A stretch of 64,000 nucleotides of DNA, from contig NZ_CP073760.1 in NCBI RefSeq assembly GCF_018399035.1, forward strand, positions 5,394,501-5,458,500. The letters are read 5' to 3'. This document shows, one piece after another, positions 26,599 to 35,325 of the stretch. The notes beneath the pieces were generated by a model that was not told where the DNA came from, ran no database searches, and saw nothing but the letters and a program-made list of their open reading frames with translations. The stretch comes from Thiocapsa sp. (GTDB lineage: Bacteria > Pseudomonadota > Gammaproteobacteria > Chromatiales > Chromatiaceae). Both the position numbers and the translations under genes were made by a program. Every line of letters begins with the position of its first letter. Positions within the stretch are counted from its first letter, which is position 1.

Positions 26599-27264
26599 CT
26601 ATGCTCCCTGTCGAGGGTCTACGGGCTTTATGGCGACTGCGATCATATGTTTAGCGATCGGAGGTAGTCGTCCGACACGGTGGAAGACGATGTCGGTGAA
26701 TCCGGCCTCACGCAGGAGTATTGTAAGTGTCTTGATGCTCCAGAACTTAATATGGCCGTGGTCCCAAAGAGCGGTGAAGTGGTCATCCAGCTGGCCGGTT
26801 GTCGCTAACGCGAGGTTTTTCCAGTAACCATGATAGGGCGTTGAAATTATCGCTGTACCGCCGGGCTGGAGGAGAGCGTAGACGGCTGCTGCCCAGAGTC
26901 TTGGGAAGTATGTGTGTTCGACAACTTCGAGGCTTAACACGACGGGGTATTGACCGTAGGTGCCGCTGAGGTCTTCGTATGCGGAACCTTCATGCAGATT
27001 GAGCGAAGGATACCTGCGGTTTGCCAGCGCAATTCCTTCAGAGGACGGATCGACTCCAGTGACATTCCAACCTTTTTCGCTCAGCGCCTGAGCGACTGCG
27101 CCGTTGCCGCATCCAAGTTCGAAGATGCGTCGATCGGTTTTGAGGCGGAGATTGGCATGTTCTAGTGCATTTAGTTGTCGGTGTATAAGGGGAAGTAAGA
27201 TGCCGTGATGTGGTTTTAAGTCAGCGTGTTCATAAGGGAATCCGGAAATCGTTTTTCGGTCCAT
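26599..27264 (-). CDS. Class I SAM-dependent methyltransferase
   Basis: 221 residues from ATG 27264 (the frame is open to 27336, but MDRKTISGFPYEHADLKPHH looks like the true start). IFELGCGNGAVAQALSEKGW is SAM motif I, VTGVDPSSEGIALAN motif II, and VVLSLEVVEHTYFPRLW the post-motif. It resembles UbiG/Methyltransf_23 enzymes of EPS clusters. The substrate is unknown. Confidence 0.85.
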   Translation of the reverse strand: MDRKTISGFPYEHADLKPHHGILLPLIHRQLNALEHANLRLKTDRRIFELGCGNGAVAQALSEKGWNVTGVDPSSEGIALANRRYPSLNLHEGSAYEDLSGTYGQYPVVLSLEVVEHTYFPRLWAAAVYALLQPGGTAIISTPYHGYWKNLALATTGQLDDHFTALWDHGHIKFWSIKTLTILLREAGFTDIVFHRVGRLPPIAKHMIAVAIKPVDPRQGA

Positions 27265-27437
27265 TGATGCGGCCTGCCTATCAGTGAATCTTTGTGGGCT
27301 TACGAGAAGAAGGGTGAAGTGCTTCAATCCGCTCAATGAGATTCCGGGCGACCTGTTTCGAACCTACTCGCTTGAATGAGCAGGCCTTTCGGGGGTAACA
27401 GAATCCATGGTATGAGCGGATCAGACTAGGTGTGCCG

Positions 27438-28670
27438 TCAGGATCGTTCCAAAAAAGCGGCGCGGTACGCGTCCGCGCAGGTGGCCCGCCCAGCATACCG
27501 CTCAACATAATCGCGCCCATTGCAACCAAGCCGTGCACGCTCATTAGGATTCTTCATCAAGCATTCCACCGCATCGGCGAGCATGCCGGGCTGATTCGGC
27601 GCACAGGTAATAAAAGCATCCGACTCTTCCCGCAACCGGTCCAAAGGCGACCCCGGATCAGCCGTGCAAATAAACGCCCGCCCCGCCGCCATAATCGAGT
27701 AAATCTTACTCGGCACCGCAAAAGCGGCCCCCGCGGGATTCTGAGGAACCAGATGGATATGCCCTTGTGCCATCCCCTCGGACAGCCGCTCCACCGGCAG
27801 CAAGGGCTCGAAACGTAGGCTACTCACCCCGCGCTCCTCTGCACGCTGCTGCAACTCCTCCCGAAAATTCCCGTCACCCCGAATGATCAAGAGCGCGTCG
27901 AGCTGCCGTTGTTGGAGGTGTTCTGCCAAGTCGATCAATTGCTCGAGGCCCTGTTTCCGGCCGATGTTCCCGCTGTAGAGCAGCGTGATAGGCCCGGGCG
28001 CTTCCGGCCGGGGTTGGATCAGCACGTCATCGACCGTGGGCGGGATGATGCTGATCGGGACCTTGACGCCGATGCCCCGAATGGCGTCCGACATGGCTTG
28101 GGAGAGCGTGATGACCCGATCCACCTGGTTGAGTGTTGTGCGCTCCAGCCATTCTATCACCGCACCGACGAAGGAATGTCGGGCCATCTTAAGCGATTTT
28201 GCCAGCCCGGATTGGATGTCGTACATGACGGCAACCCGCTGTGTCTTGCGTGACACGGAGAGCAGCATGGCCCCGACCGCCAGGATGGACGGGCAGACGC
28301 CGACGGCAAGGTCGGGGCGCGGGCGTGTGATCAGGTGCCACCAGATCCACCAGGCGAGGGCCAACTCCGTGACGGCACGGGAGACCAGGCCGCCGCCTGG
28401 TTTCTGCGGGGCGATGGAAAATCGCACGATGGACACGCCGTTGTGGGTCTCGCGGTCGCGTGATCCGTCGCGGTAGTCCGGGAAGACGGCCATCTCCGGA
28501 TAGGACGGGCGGGGCGCCAGAACCGTGACCTGCGCGCCCTGCTCGGCCAGCATCTCGGCGAGCTGCTGCACTGGCGGCGCGATGCCGGTCTTTTCGGGCC
28601 AATAGAAGAGCGACGCGATGGTGACGCTCTTCGGGGCGGGGGCGGAGTCGATGTGTTCAGCGTCCATCAT
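27438..28670 (-). CDS. WcaI-like glycosyltransferase family 4
   Basis: 410 residues. VTIASLFYWPEKTGIAPPVQ is the N-terminus of WcaI-type enzymes, GPITLLYSGNIGRKQGLEQL the linker, and the region AFAVPSKIYSIMAAGRAFIC is the donor site. It is the only complete member of this gene family here; at least three truncated relatives lie between 31749 and 38700. Its first 14 bases overlap the end of the DUF29 gene upstream. Confidence 0.88.
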   Translation of the reverse strand: MMDAEHIDSAPAPKSVTIASLFYWPEKTGIAPPVQQLAEMLAEQGAQVTVLAPRPSYPEMAVFPDYRDGSRDRETHNGVSIVRFSIAPQKPGGGLVSRAVTELALAWWIWWHLITRPRPDLAVGVCPSILAVGAMLLSVSRKTQRVAVMYDIQSGLAKSLKMARHSFVGAVIEWLERTTLNQVDRVITLSQAMSDAIRGIGVKVPISIIPPTVDDVLIQPRPEAPGPITLLYSGNIGRKQGLEQLIDLAEHLQQRQLDALLIIRGDGNFREELQQRAEERGVSSLRFEPLLPVERLSEGMAQGHIHLVPQNPAGAAFAVPSKIYSIMAAGRAFICTADPGSPLDRLREESDAFITCAPNQPGMLADAVECLMKNPNERARLGCNGRDYVERYAGRATCADAYRAAFLERS

Positions 28671-29166
28671 GAGGTGATGCCCCGCTCTGTGTCGCCTCGG
28701 CCGAGCCCGGGTAGACGCCGTCTTTCAGCACCTGCTCGGCGGGGTAAGGGCAGAGTGCCGGAAAGGTCTCGGGCGGCAGCTGAGTCTCTTTGCTCGCGAG
28801 GTCGACGGCATCCGGGTAGGCGGTCAGGATGGCCTCGGCGAGAACGGATTTTAGCCCGGGCGATTGACGCAACAAGACCGCGAGTTGTTTGCGTTGCTCG
28901 ACGATGGTGGCGCGCCAGCTGTCGCCCTTGAATTCGCGCCATCGCTCGGAGAGTGCTTGATATTGGTATTCCCATTTCAGCAAATGGGCGATCAGGATCA
29001 GGAGTCGGCTTTCCAGTTCACGGCGCTCGCTCTTGCTCATATCGCTCAACTCTTCCAGCAGATGCTCGATGTCCATGTCATTGAAGCGACGGTCGCGCAA
29101 GAGCTCGACGTGACGCTTGGCCCAAGCGGCGTAGTCGGTGCGATAGAGGGCGTGGAGGTCGGTCAT
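28657..29166 (-). CDS. DUF29 family protein
   Basis: 169 residues: ALYRTDYAAWAKRHVELLRD, then MDIEHLLEELSDMSKSERRE and HLLKWEYQY, the DUF29 core. It is about 85% identical to the copy at 35972-36463 and more distant from 668-1126. Function is unknown. Its 3' end overlaps the WcaI-like gene, which suggests cotranscription. Confidence 0.87.
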   Translation of the reverse strand: MTDLHALYRTDYAAWAKRHVELLRDRRFNDMDIEHLLEELSDMSKSERRELESRLLILIAHLLKWEYQYQALSERWREFKGDSWRATIVEQRKQLAVLLRQSPGLKSVLAEAILTAYPDAVDLASKETQLPPETFPALCPYPAEQVLKDGVYPGSAEATQSGASPHDGR

Positions 29167-29269
29167 GAGTAGATTATCGGGTTCATGAGAGAAAAACCGG
29201 GGTCAGGTCTTGAAAAGCAACATCCCGAATCGTGCGTTCGGAAGTAAGCCGCGTCCTGGTGTGATCCCA

Positions 29270-29452
29270 TCAATGCAACACCTCGTCCAGACTCCGTGCT
29301 TCCAGAATCCGATCCGACCATTCCAGAAGCGTCTCGGAATCGGCTGAGGTGATTCGGTGTCGGACCGTCTCGCTCGGTGGACCGAACTTGCGTTCGATCA
29401 GGCGCAGGAGAATTTTGGCTTCGCCACGCTGCTCGCCTTGGGCAATGTATTA
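29270..29452 (-). pseudogene. Rpn nuclease C-terminal remnant (array unit 1)
   Basis: The frame reads YIAQGEQRGEAKILLRLIE, then RKFGPPSETVRHRIT and SLDEVLH with a TGA at 29270-29272. It begins within codons for the QRGE repeat and directly abuts a stretch (29460-29580) that matches the 5' leader of the GT4 copies. The nuclease domain has been deleted. The tail GGTCTTGAAAAGCAACATCC downstream is shared with all other units. Confidence 0.75.
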
Positions 29453-29665
29453 CAGTCCATGTGGTGGCTCGGTTCGATCGGGGGGTGGTTTGTGGCGAGG
29501 GGATTTTAGCAGGTTTGGGGGCTGGGTTGTGTTGGATATCGGTTTCGGGGGCGGGTTGGCGCTGTGTGTGGGCGGGCGACTGAAGTCCGGCTTCGCTCCT
29601 ATTTTGGGCCAACTGGTACGTGGCGCAGAGCGCCACCGGGCATGCGTGACACCGCAGAGCGGGTG

Positions 29666-29897
29666 TCACGAGCGCGAAACCGCGGCCACGAAATCATTGA
29701 CCGTCTGACCTGCCGCGCGAATCAGGGATGCAATGTCCCCTTCGCGACCTTCCGATGATCCGGAACTGACAACGTTGCTATCTCACCTCCTTGACCAGGA
29801 TGACGTGACTGCCGTTCTGCCGGGCAACGGTCCAGCCAAAGGACGCGAAAACTCGCACGACATCGCGCCCGCTCGAGACCGGCATCGCCGGTGGCAT
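29666..29897 (-). pseudogene. hicA: HicA toxin, frameshifted
   Basis: Pieces in three frames, in order: VVRVFASFGWTVARQNGSHVI (the GSH catalytic region), then EIATLSVPDHRKVAKGTLHP, then LIRAAGQTVNDF. Together they are a complete HicA, but as read it stops after about 38 residues. The far end runs into a GTGACACC palindromic repeat. The start ATG at 29897 overlaps the hicB stop (TAATG). Confidence 0.7.
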
Positions 29898-30103
29898 TAG
29901 GCCGCAACCTCGATCTGGTGTGTCTCAATCGTCAAGGGTAAGCCCTGTTCGGCCCGGACCAGCAAGCACTGTTGGATCGCGTCGCGAATATTATCCAGCG
30001 CTTCATCCTTACGATGGCCTTGAGAAACGCAGCCTGGAATCGCTGGACATTCAGCGATCCAGATACCATCTTCATCGCGATCGAGTATGACGCTGAATGT
30101 CAT
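29897..30103 (-). CDS. hicB: HicB antitoxin
   Basis: 68 residues: MTFSVILDRDEDGIWIAECP, then AIPGCVSQGHRKDEALDNIR. The short HicB fold with no added DNA-binding domain is intact, although its toxin gene is broken. The order hicB-hicA is the reverse of the 7.3-kb pair. Confidence 0.85.
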   Translation of the reverse strand: MTFSVILDRDEDGIWIAECPAIPGCVSQGHRKDEALDNIRDAIQQCLLVRAEQGLPLTIETHQIEVAA

Positions 30104-30220
30104 GTCGACCTCCTACTCGCTTGGGGGAGAAAGCGGTGAAAAACCGGGGTCTTGAAAAGCAACATCCCGAATCGTGGGCCTTGATCATCGGTTGGTCCAG
30201 CTGCTGGCGATCCTTGCGTC

Positions 30221-30271
30221 CTCAGGGCTTCCAGCCCTGATTCCGTCAGGCCAGGATGGCCTGACGACGCA
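30221..30271. repeat. Bimodular palindromic element, copy 2
   Basis: TCAGGGCT-TCC-AGCCCTGA plus GTCAGGCCA-GGA-TGGCCTGAC, as at 11300. The surrounding block (about 30175-30305) interrupts the conserved Rpn downstream tail: GAATCGT occurs on both sides. No gene is seen in 30104-30351. Confidence 0.65.
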
Positions 30272-30351
30272 TTCGGTGGCTGCTGTGGGCGAAGGGATGA
30301 TCGAGGCCGAATCGTGCGTTCGGAAGTAAGCCGCGTCCCGGTGTGATCCCG

Positions 30352-30780
30352 TCAATGCAACACCTCGTCCAGACTCCGTGCCTCCAGAATCCGATCCGAC
30401 CATTCCAGAAGCGTCTCGGAATCGGCTTCGGTGATGCGGTGTCGGACCGTCTCACTGGGCGGACCGAACTTGCGCTCGATCAGGCGCAGGAGAATTTTGG
30501 CTTCGCCACGCTGTTCGCCAAGCTGTTTGCCTTGTGCAATGTACTTGTCGATGAAGGTTTCCATCAGGGGCTCTCCGGGAAAGGTCTGTTCAAGCAGGGT
30601 GCGCACCTGTTGCTCATCGATTTTTCCTGTGGCTTGGACGTAGTAGCGCACCACGGACTCAAGAACCAACAAGGCGGTGACTTGGATGTCTGAGTCGGGG
30701 CCTTGTGGGCCGCGATCTTCCCTCGATTGGGCGGCGATGATCCTTCGAGATTCGGCGGGGTTGTCGGCCATCGAGCTCAC
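30352..30780 (-). CDS. Rpn-family C-terminal domain protein
   Basis: 142 residues. From residue 35 it matches the C-terminal third of the full Rpn at 30777-31736 (LESVVRYYVQATGKIDEQQV, EPLMETFIDKYIAQG, SETLLEWSDRILEARSLDEV). It lacks the PD-(D/E)XK domain and has an unrelated 34-residue start. Its ATG overlaps the stop of the full-length gene by four bases, so it could be made as a separate small subunit. Short C-terminal Rpn products with regulatory roles are known in the family, but here it may simply be a remnant. Confidence 0.7.
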   Translation of the reverse strand: MSSMADNPAESRRIIAAQSREDRGPQGPDSDIQVTALLVLESVVRYYVQATGKIDEQQVRTLLEQTFPGEPLMETFIDKYIAQGKQLGEQRGEAKILLRLIERKFGPPSETVRHRITEADSETLLEWSDRILEARSLDEVLH

Positions 30781-31736
30781 CGCAATACCTCATCGATACT
30801 GCGCGCATCGATCGCACGGTCGAACCACATGAGCAGGGTGTCGGAATCGGCTTGCGTGATCCGGGTGCGGATGGGGTCGCTGGGCGGGCCGAATTTGCGC
30901 TCGATGAGGCGCAGGAGCGTCTTAGCTTGACCGCGCTGTTCGCCGCGCTGCTCACCACGCTGTTCGCCTTGGGCAATGTACCTGTCGATGAAGGTTTCCA
31001 TCAGGGGCTCTCCTGAGAGGGTTTGTTCGAGGAGGCGACGGATCTGGATCTCGTCGAGTCGCCCGGTACCTTGAACATAGTATCGCAGCAGCGATTCGAG
31101 AATATCCAACGCGGTGGAGTCGCGGCTGACCTTGGCAATCAGCTCGAGCATTTCGCGGACCCGCTCGACGGGCCGGTCGCTGTAGATATGGCGCAGGGCG
31201 AGCTGGACCAGTCGGGAAAGGACCTCGCCTTTGATTTCGGTGCTGCTTCTGGCGGAGATGTCGTGTAGGGCATAGCCGAACTGGGGCACGAATGGTTTGA
31301 TGACCTCGGGCAGCGGGTCGATCAGATCGTGGAAGCACGCGGGTGCGCGCCAGTGCGCCTGTCCGTGGTAGAGCACCAGCGGGTAGATGGGCGGCAGGGT
31401 CTTGGCCTTGGGATGCTGGTCGCGGTATAGCTCGCCGCTGGCGACGATGTAGCGCAGCAGTTGCAGCAGCACCCAGTGCTCGGGTTGGCTCTTGTGCTCG
31501 AAGAGCAGATAGACCGAGAGCTGGCTGTCGCGATAGGGAATCCGGTAGATCAGATCGGAGTAGACCTTGCGCAGCGCCTCGGTGACGAAGGTATCCGTTG
31601 AGATCGTCAGTCGCTCTAGGTCGATCGCTTCGCACAAGGCTTGGGGCAGGACGTGGCGCAGGAAATCGCGCGCGATGGCGGGGCGCGCGAAGTTCTCGCG
31701 GAAGAAACAGTCATGTGGCGTAGGCGTGGTGGTCAT
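30777..31736 (-). CDS. rpn: Rpn family PD-(D/E)XK nuclease/transposase
   Basis: 319 residues, full length for Rpn (Transposase_31). The nuclease domain has TPHDCFFRENFARPAIARDF at its start, VYSDLIYRIPYRD (first Asp) and LSVYLLFEHKSQPEHW (E-x-K). The C-terminal part carries the helical region, an EQRGEQRGEQRGQ repeat and the RFGPP-like tail. Rpn proteins in E. coli promote RecA-independent recombination. This is the only complete member of an array of at least seven copies. Confidence 0.88.
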   Translation of the reverse strand: MTTTPTPHDCFFRENFARPAIARDFLRHVLPQALCEAIDLERLTISTDTFVTEALRKVYSDLIYRIPYRDSQLSVYLLFEHKSQPEHWVLLQLLRYIVASGELYRDQHPKAKTLPPIYPLVLYHGQAHWRAPACFHDLIDPLPEVIKPFVPQFGYALHDISARSSTEIKGEVLSRLVQLALRHIYSDRPVERVREMLELIAKVSRDSTALDILESLLRYYVQGTGRLDEIQIRRLLEQTLSGEPLMETFIDRYIAQGEQRGEQRGEQRGQAKTLLRLIERKFGPPSDPIRTRITQADSDTLLMWFDRAIDARSIDEVLR

Positions 31737-31748
31737 GCGGGTCGTGAC

Positions 31749-32606
31749 TCAGGACGCGCGGTACACGCTTGCCTGGGGCCTGGCACTCGGCGAGTCGAGC
31801 AACTGATCGAGGCCCTGCTTGCGGCGGACGTTGCCGCTGTAGAGCGCGGTGAAGGGACCGGGGCGCTCGGGCAGGGGACGGATCAGGGTGTCGTCGACCG
31901 TGGGCGGGATGATGTCGAGCGGGGTCTTCACGCCGATGGCGCGGATCGCCTCGACCATGCCCTGCGACAGGGTGACGATGCGGTCCACGCGATTCAGGGT
32001 CGGTCGCTCCAGAGAGGTGATGAGGCTGGTGAGGAGGGTTTCTGGTCTGGGTTGTGTGCGTAACTGGGCGGGCGCTACCGCTGTGTAGAGGTCGGGCAAC
32101 CGACTAAGGTCGCGGCGGGTAGGCTTGGCGGTTGGCGCACCGTCGCGGTCCTTGGCGCGGGGCGCCAGGGGCATGCGTGACACCGCGGAGCGGATGTCAC
32201 GAGAGTTTGTTTGGGTGTCACGAGAGTGTGTTTGGGTCTCGCGGTCGCGTGCGCCGTTGCGGTACTCGGGATAGACGCTCATCTCGGGATAGGCGGGACG
32301 GGCGGTCAAGACCGTCACCTCGGCGCCGAGGCGTGCGAGTGCTTCCGCCATCTGCTGGACCGGCGGGGCGCTGCCGGCGCGCTCGGGCCAGTAGTAGAGG
32401 GAGAGCACGAGGATCTTAGTCCCGGCGAGGTCGGGCTGGGTGTCGGGGGTCGGGCCGGACGCGTTGGCGATCGGTACATTCGGGGGTGGGGCCGGGGTTG
32501 CCGGGGCAGGCGTTTCGGGGGTCGCTGCCGGGGGAGCCGGGTCCTGCGGCGCCGATGGACCGGGGGCCGTTGCCGAGTGGCTCGAGATGCTCGTCATACG
32601 GTCCAT
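31749..32606 (-). pseudogene. WcaI-like GT4, internal replacement and truncated
   Basis: It starts at ATG 32606 with a Pro/Ala-rich leader (about 60 residues), then ILVLSLYYWPERAGSAPPVQ and YPEMSVYPEYRNGARDRET. The next 100 or so residues of the GT4 fold are missing; in their place is reading-frame-compatible sequence made of GTGACACC palindromic repeats (RDIRSAVSRMPLAPRAK) and spacer. The GT4 match resumes LERPTLNRVDRIVTLSQGMV and ends at LYSGNVRRKQGLDQLLD. The donor domain is absent, so catalysis is not expected. Confidence 0.75.
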
Positions 32607-32873
32607 GTAGGGGCTCGGTTCGATCGGGGGTGGTTTGTCGCGGGGGGATTTTAGCAGGTTTGGGGGGTGGGGTGGGGTGTGGATCGGGGTCGGGGGGCGC
32701 TGTGTGGGGGACGGGCGACTGAAGTCGCCCCTGCGGTTGGCCCTGCGGTCGGGACTGCGGCTTGGCTTGGCGGTTGGCATGCAGGAGCTTGCGGATGACC
32801 GCGCAAACCGCCTGGCTCTTCAAGCCACGGCTCTCGACGATGACGGGCGCACATGCCACGGCATTTCCTCGAT
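32607..32873. other. GT4 leader and GC-rich intergenic sequence
   Basis: It contains the leader found before every GT4 copy (CGGTTCGATCGGGGGTGG, TTTTAGCAGGTTTGGGG), a GCGACTGAAGTCGC hairpin and GCGGTCGGGACTGCGGCTTG. No gene is supported. The same leader occurs at 29460-29580, 34030-34130, 35660-35760 and 37040-37110. Confidence 0.5.
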
Positions 32874-33074
32874 TCATCCGACCGCTTCGATAATCTCGAT
32901 CTCCTTTCGCAGCAGGTCATTGACCAAATCGGACAACTCAACGCCCTTCGCTTCGGCCTTGGCGACGAGGTAGCTTTGCACCTTCTCGTCCAAGTACACC
33001 GGTATACGAAATACAGCATCGGGCCGGTGGAACTTACCGCGCTCGCCTTTGGAGAAGTCGTAATGGGTTTTCAT
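32874..33074 (-). CDS. brnA: BrnA-like antitoxin
   Basis: 66 residues: MKTHYDFSKGERGKFHRPDA, then FRIPVYLDEKVQSYLVAKAEAK and LSDLVNDLLRKEIEIIE, a ribbon-helix-helix BrnA-family protein. The start is at 33074, 23 bases after its toxin remnant. It is intact while the toxin has lost its N-terminus. Confidence 0.82.
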   Translation of the reverse strand: MKTHYDFSKGERGKFHRPDAVFRIPVYLDEKVQSYLVAKAEAKGVELSDLVNDLLRKEIEIIEAVG

Positions 33075-33097
33075 GGTTTCACTTTTCAGTTGCGCCG

Positions 33098-33313
33098 CTA
33101 GCGCGGGATGTCTTGGTAGTCGCGAATCTCGCCCGAGTCGGCCCGGCGGGCCGAGATGACCCGCACCTTGGCCTCGGCGGGCTCGATCCAAGTCCACGTG
33201 TGGACGACAACGAGGAGTTGTCCGCTCTCCGCCCGGCCGAGCGTGACCCAGCGATCTTCCTCGCTGCTGTGATCCTTGTCGTAGATAGTGAGAGCCATCG
33301 GGTCGCGAAACAC
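33098..33313 (-). pseudogene. brnT: BrnT toxin, N-terminally truncated
   Basis: It reads VFRDPMALTIYDKDHSSEED, then RWVTLGRAESGQLLVVVHT and VRVISARRADSGEIRDYQ, the last three quarters of BrnT including the conserved Arg/Ser block. The first 25 or so residues, with the KHGVSF motif and catalytic Asp/Lys, are replaced by the end of an Rpn fragment (junction near 33313). Confidence 0.75.
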
Positions 33314-33674
33314 CGTGGTCGATGAAGGTTTCCATCAGGGGCTCTCCCGAGAGGGTTTGTTCGAGGAGGCGACGGACCTGTGTCTCATCGAGTCGCCCGG
33401 TACCTTGGACATAGTAGCGCAGGAGGGATTCCAAGATGTCGAGCGCGGTGGGGTCGCGGCTGACCTTGGTGATCAATTCGAGCAGCTCGCGGACCCGCTC
33501 GCCGTTGCGCAGCGCCTCGGTGACGAAGGTATCCGTTGAGATCGTCAGTCGCTCCAGGTCGATCGCTTCGCACAAGGCTTGGGGCAGGACGTGGCGCAGG
33601 ACATCGCGCGCGATGGCGGGGCGCGCGAAGTTCTCGCGGAAGAAACAGTCATGTGGCGTAGGCGTGGTGGTCAT
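33314..33674 (-). pseudogene. Rpn nuclease, internal deletion (array unit 3)
   Basis: It starts MTTTPTPHDCFFRENFARPA like the full gene. After DTFVTEALR it jumps to NGERVRELLELITKVSRD, losing about 145 residues, including the E-x-K motif. It continues to EPLMETFIDH, where it is cut by the brnT remnant. It cannot be a nuclease. Confidence 0.8.
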
Positions 33675-33686
33675 GCGGGTCGTGAC

Positions 33687-34039
33687 TCAGGACGTGCGGT
33701 ACACGCTTGCCTGGGGCCTGGCACTCGGCGAGGTCGAGCAACTGATCCAGGCCCTGCTTGCGGCCGACGTTGCCGCTGTAGAGCGCGGTGAAGGGACCGG
33801 GGCGCTGCCGGCGCGCTCGGGCCAGTCGTAGGGGGAGAGCACGAGGATCTGGGTCCCGGCGAGGTCGGGTCGGGTGTCGGGGGCCGGGCCGGACGCGTTG
33901 GGGATCGGTGCATTCGGGGGGCGGGCCGGTGTTTCCGGGGCAGGCGTTTCGGGGGTCGCTGCCGGGGGGCCGGGTGATGCGGCGCCGATGAACGGGAGGC
34001 CGTTGCCGAGTGACGTGAGGTGGTCGTCAGACGGTCCAT
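33687..34039 (-). pseudogene. WcaI-like GT4, large internal deletion
   Basis: The leader and first strand (ILVLSPYDWPERAGSAP) are fused out of frame to the linker region; in the other frame the downstream bases encode the FTALYSGNVGRKQGLDQLLD type of sequence. About 200 codons are missing. This and 35326-35667 carry the same deletion, so they are duplicates of one defective copy. Confidence 0.72.
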
Positions 34040-34141
34040 GTGGTGGCTCGGGTCGATCGGGCGGGATGGTTTGTCGCGGGGGGATTTTAGCAGGTTCGGG
34101 GGTGGGGGTGTGTTGGGTATCGGTTTTGGGGCGGGTGAGAT

Positions 34142-34258
34142 TCACGGCGGTGGATCTCCGGCCAACTCATCACGCACTGCATCGAGCGCCCGAATCTGTG
34201 TTTCCAACATGGGTAGGTCGCGCTGCACGACATTCCAGACGACGTCTAGATCGGTAGC
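34142..34258 (-). pseudogene. hepT: HepT RNase C-terminal fragment
   Basis: The frame reads TDLDVVWNVVQRDLPMLETQ followed by a short helix. It is the end of a HEPN-domain HepT toxin. The R-x4-6-H catalytic motif that should precede it is absent, so it is inactive. Confidence 0.65.
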
Positions 34259-34274
34259 CTTGCGGCTTTGGAGT

Positions 34275-34565
34275 TCATACGGAGCGTGCCTCGCGAAGAA
34301 CCTGATCGCGAAATTGCGCCGGTAAGGCGCGTGGGGTGAGTACGTCGACGGGGACACCCAGATGACGTTCCAGTTCGACTTGGATACGGGCAATATCGAG
34401 TAGCGAGGCGTCGCTGGACGGGTCGACGAGCAGATCGAGATCGCTCTCATCGGTATCCTGGCCATGCAGCACGGACCCGAACACGCGCGGATTGCTCGCA
34501 CGGTGCGCCTGGACGATCCGCCGGATGGTTTCACGGTTCGTTTCGAGTGCTGTCGAGGGCTTCAT
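34275..34565 (-). CDS. mntA: MntA-type nucleotidyltransferase antitoxin
   Basis: 96 residues: NPRVFGSVLHGQDTDESDLDLLVD contains the G-S-x-D-x-D motif of minimal nucleotidyltransferases. MntA neutralises HepT by adding AMP residues to a Tyr next to the HEPN active site. It is intact, while only a scrap of hepT follows. The start is at 34565. Confidence 0.85.
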   Translation of the reverse strand: MKPSTALETNRETIRRIVQAHRASNPRVFGSVLHGQDTDESDLDLLVDPSSDASLLDIARIQVELERHLGVPVDVLTPRALPAQFRDQVLREARSV

Positions 34566-34738
34566 GGGGGATCAGGGTCAGGTCTTGACTCTTGCTATGA
34601 GAACAGAGATGGGAACAGGTTTATCTTCTCGCTCATGACTTTGGTTCGTGCGCGGAAGCTCGGAAAGCTCGGCGGGTCTTGAAAAGCAACATCCCGAATC
34701 GTGCGTTCGGAAGTCAGTCGCATCCTGGTGTGATCCCG

Positions 34739-35301
34739 TCAATGCAACACCTCATCCAGACTCTGTGCTTCCAGAATCCGATCCGACCATTCCAGAAGCG
34801 TCTCGGAATCGGCTGCGGTGATTCGGTGTCGGACCGTCTCGCTCGGTGGACCGAACTTGCGCTCGATCAGGCGCAGGAGAATTTTGGCTTCGCCACGCTG
34901 CTCGCCACGCTGCTCGCCACGCTGCTCGCCTTGGGCAATGTATTTGTCGATGAAGGTTTCCATCAGGGGCTCTCCCGAGAGGGTTTGTTCGAGGAGGCGA
35001 CGGACCTGTGTCTCGTCGAGTCGCCCGGTGCCTTGGACATAGTAGCGCAGGAGGGATTCCAAGATGTCGAGCGCGGTGGGTCGCGGCTGACCTTGGTGAT
35101 CAATTCGAGCAGCTCGCGGACCCGCTCGCCGTTGCGCAGCGCCTCGGTGACGAAGGTATCCGTTGAGATCGTCAGTCGCTCTAGGTCGATCGCTTCGCAC
35201 AAGGCTTGGGGCAGGACGTGGCGCAGGACATCGCGCGCGATGGCGGGGCGCGCGAAGTTCTCGCGGAAGAAACAGTCATGTGGCGTAGGCGTGGTGGTCA
35301 T
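34739..35301 (-). pseudogene. Rpn nuclease, internal deletion plus frameshift (array unit 4)
   Basis: It has the same deletion junction as unit 3 (TEALRNGERVRELLELITKV) plus a lost G near 35078 that shifts the frame. In the second frame the C-terminal part ALDILESLLRYYVQGTGRLD to SLDEVLH is complete. Rpn units 3 and 4 are thus duplicates that have diverged only slightly. Confidence 0.8.
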
Positions 35302-35325
35302 GCGGGTCGTGACTCAGGACGCGCG

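Noticed and set aside
27281..27544. 87-codon ORF between methyltransferase and WcaI-like gene
   Set aside because: It overlaps the end of the real GT4 gene in another frame and has no recognisable features.
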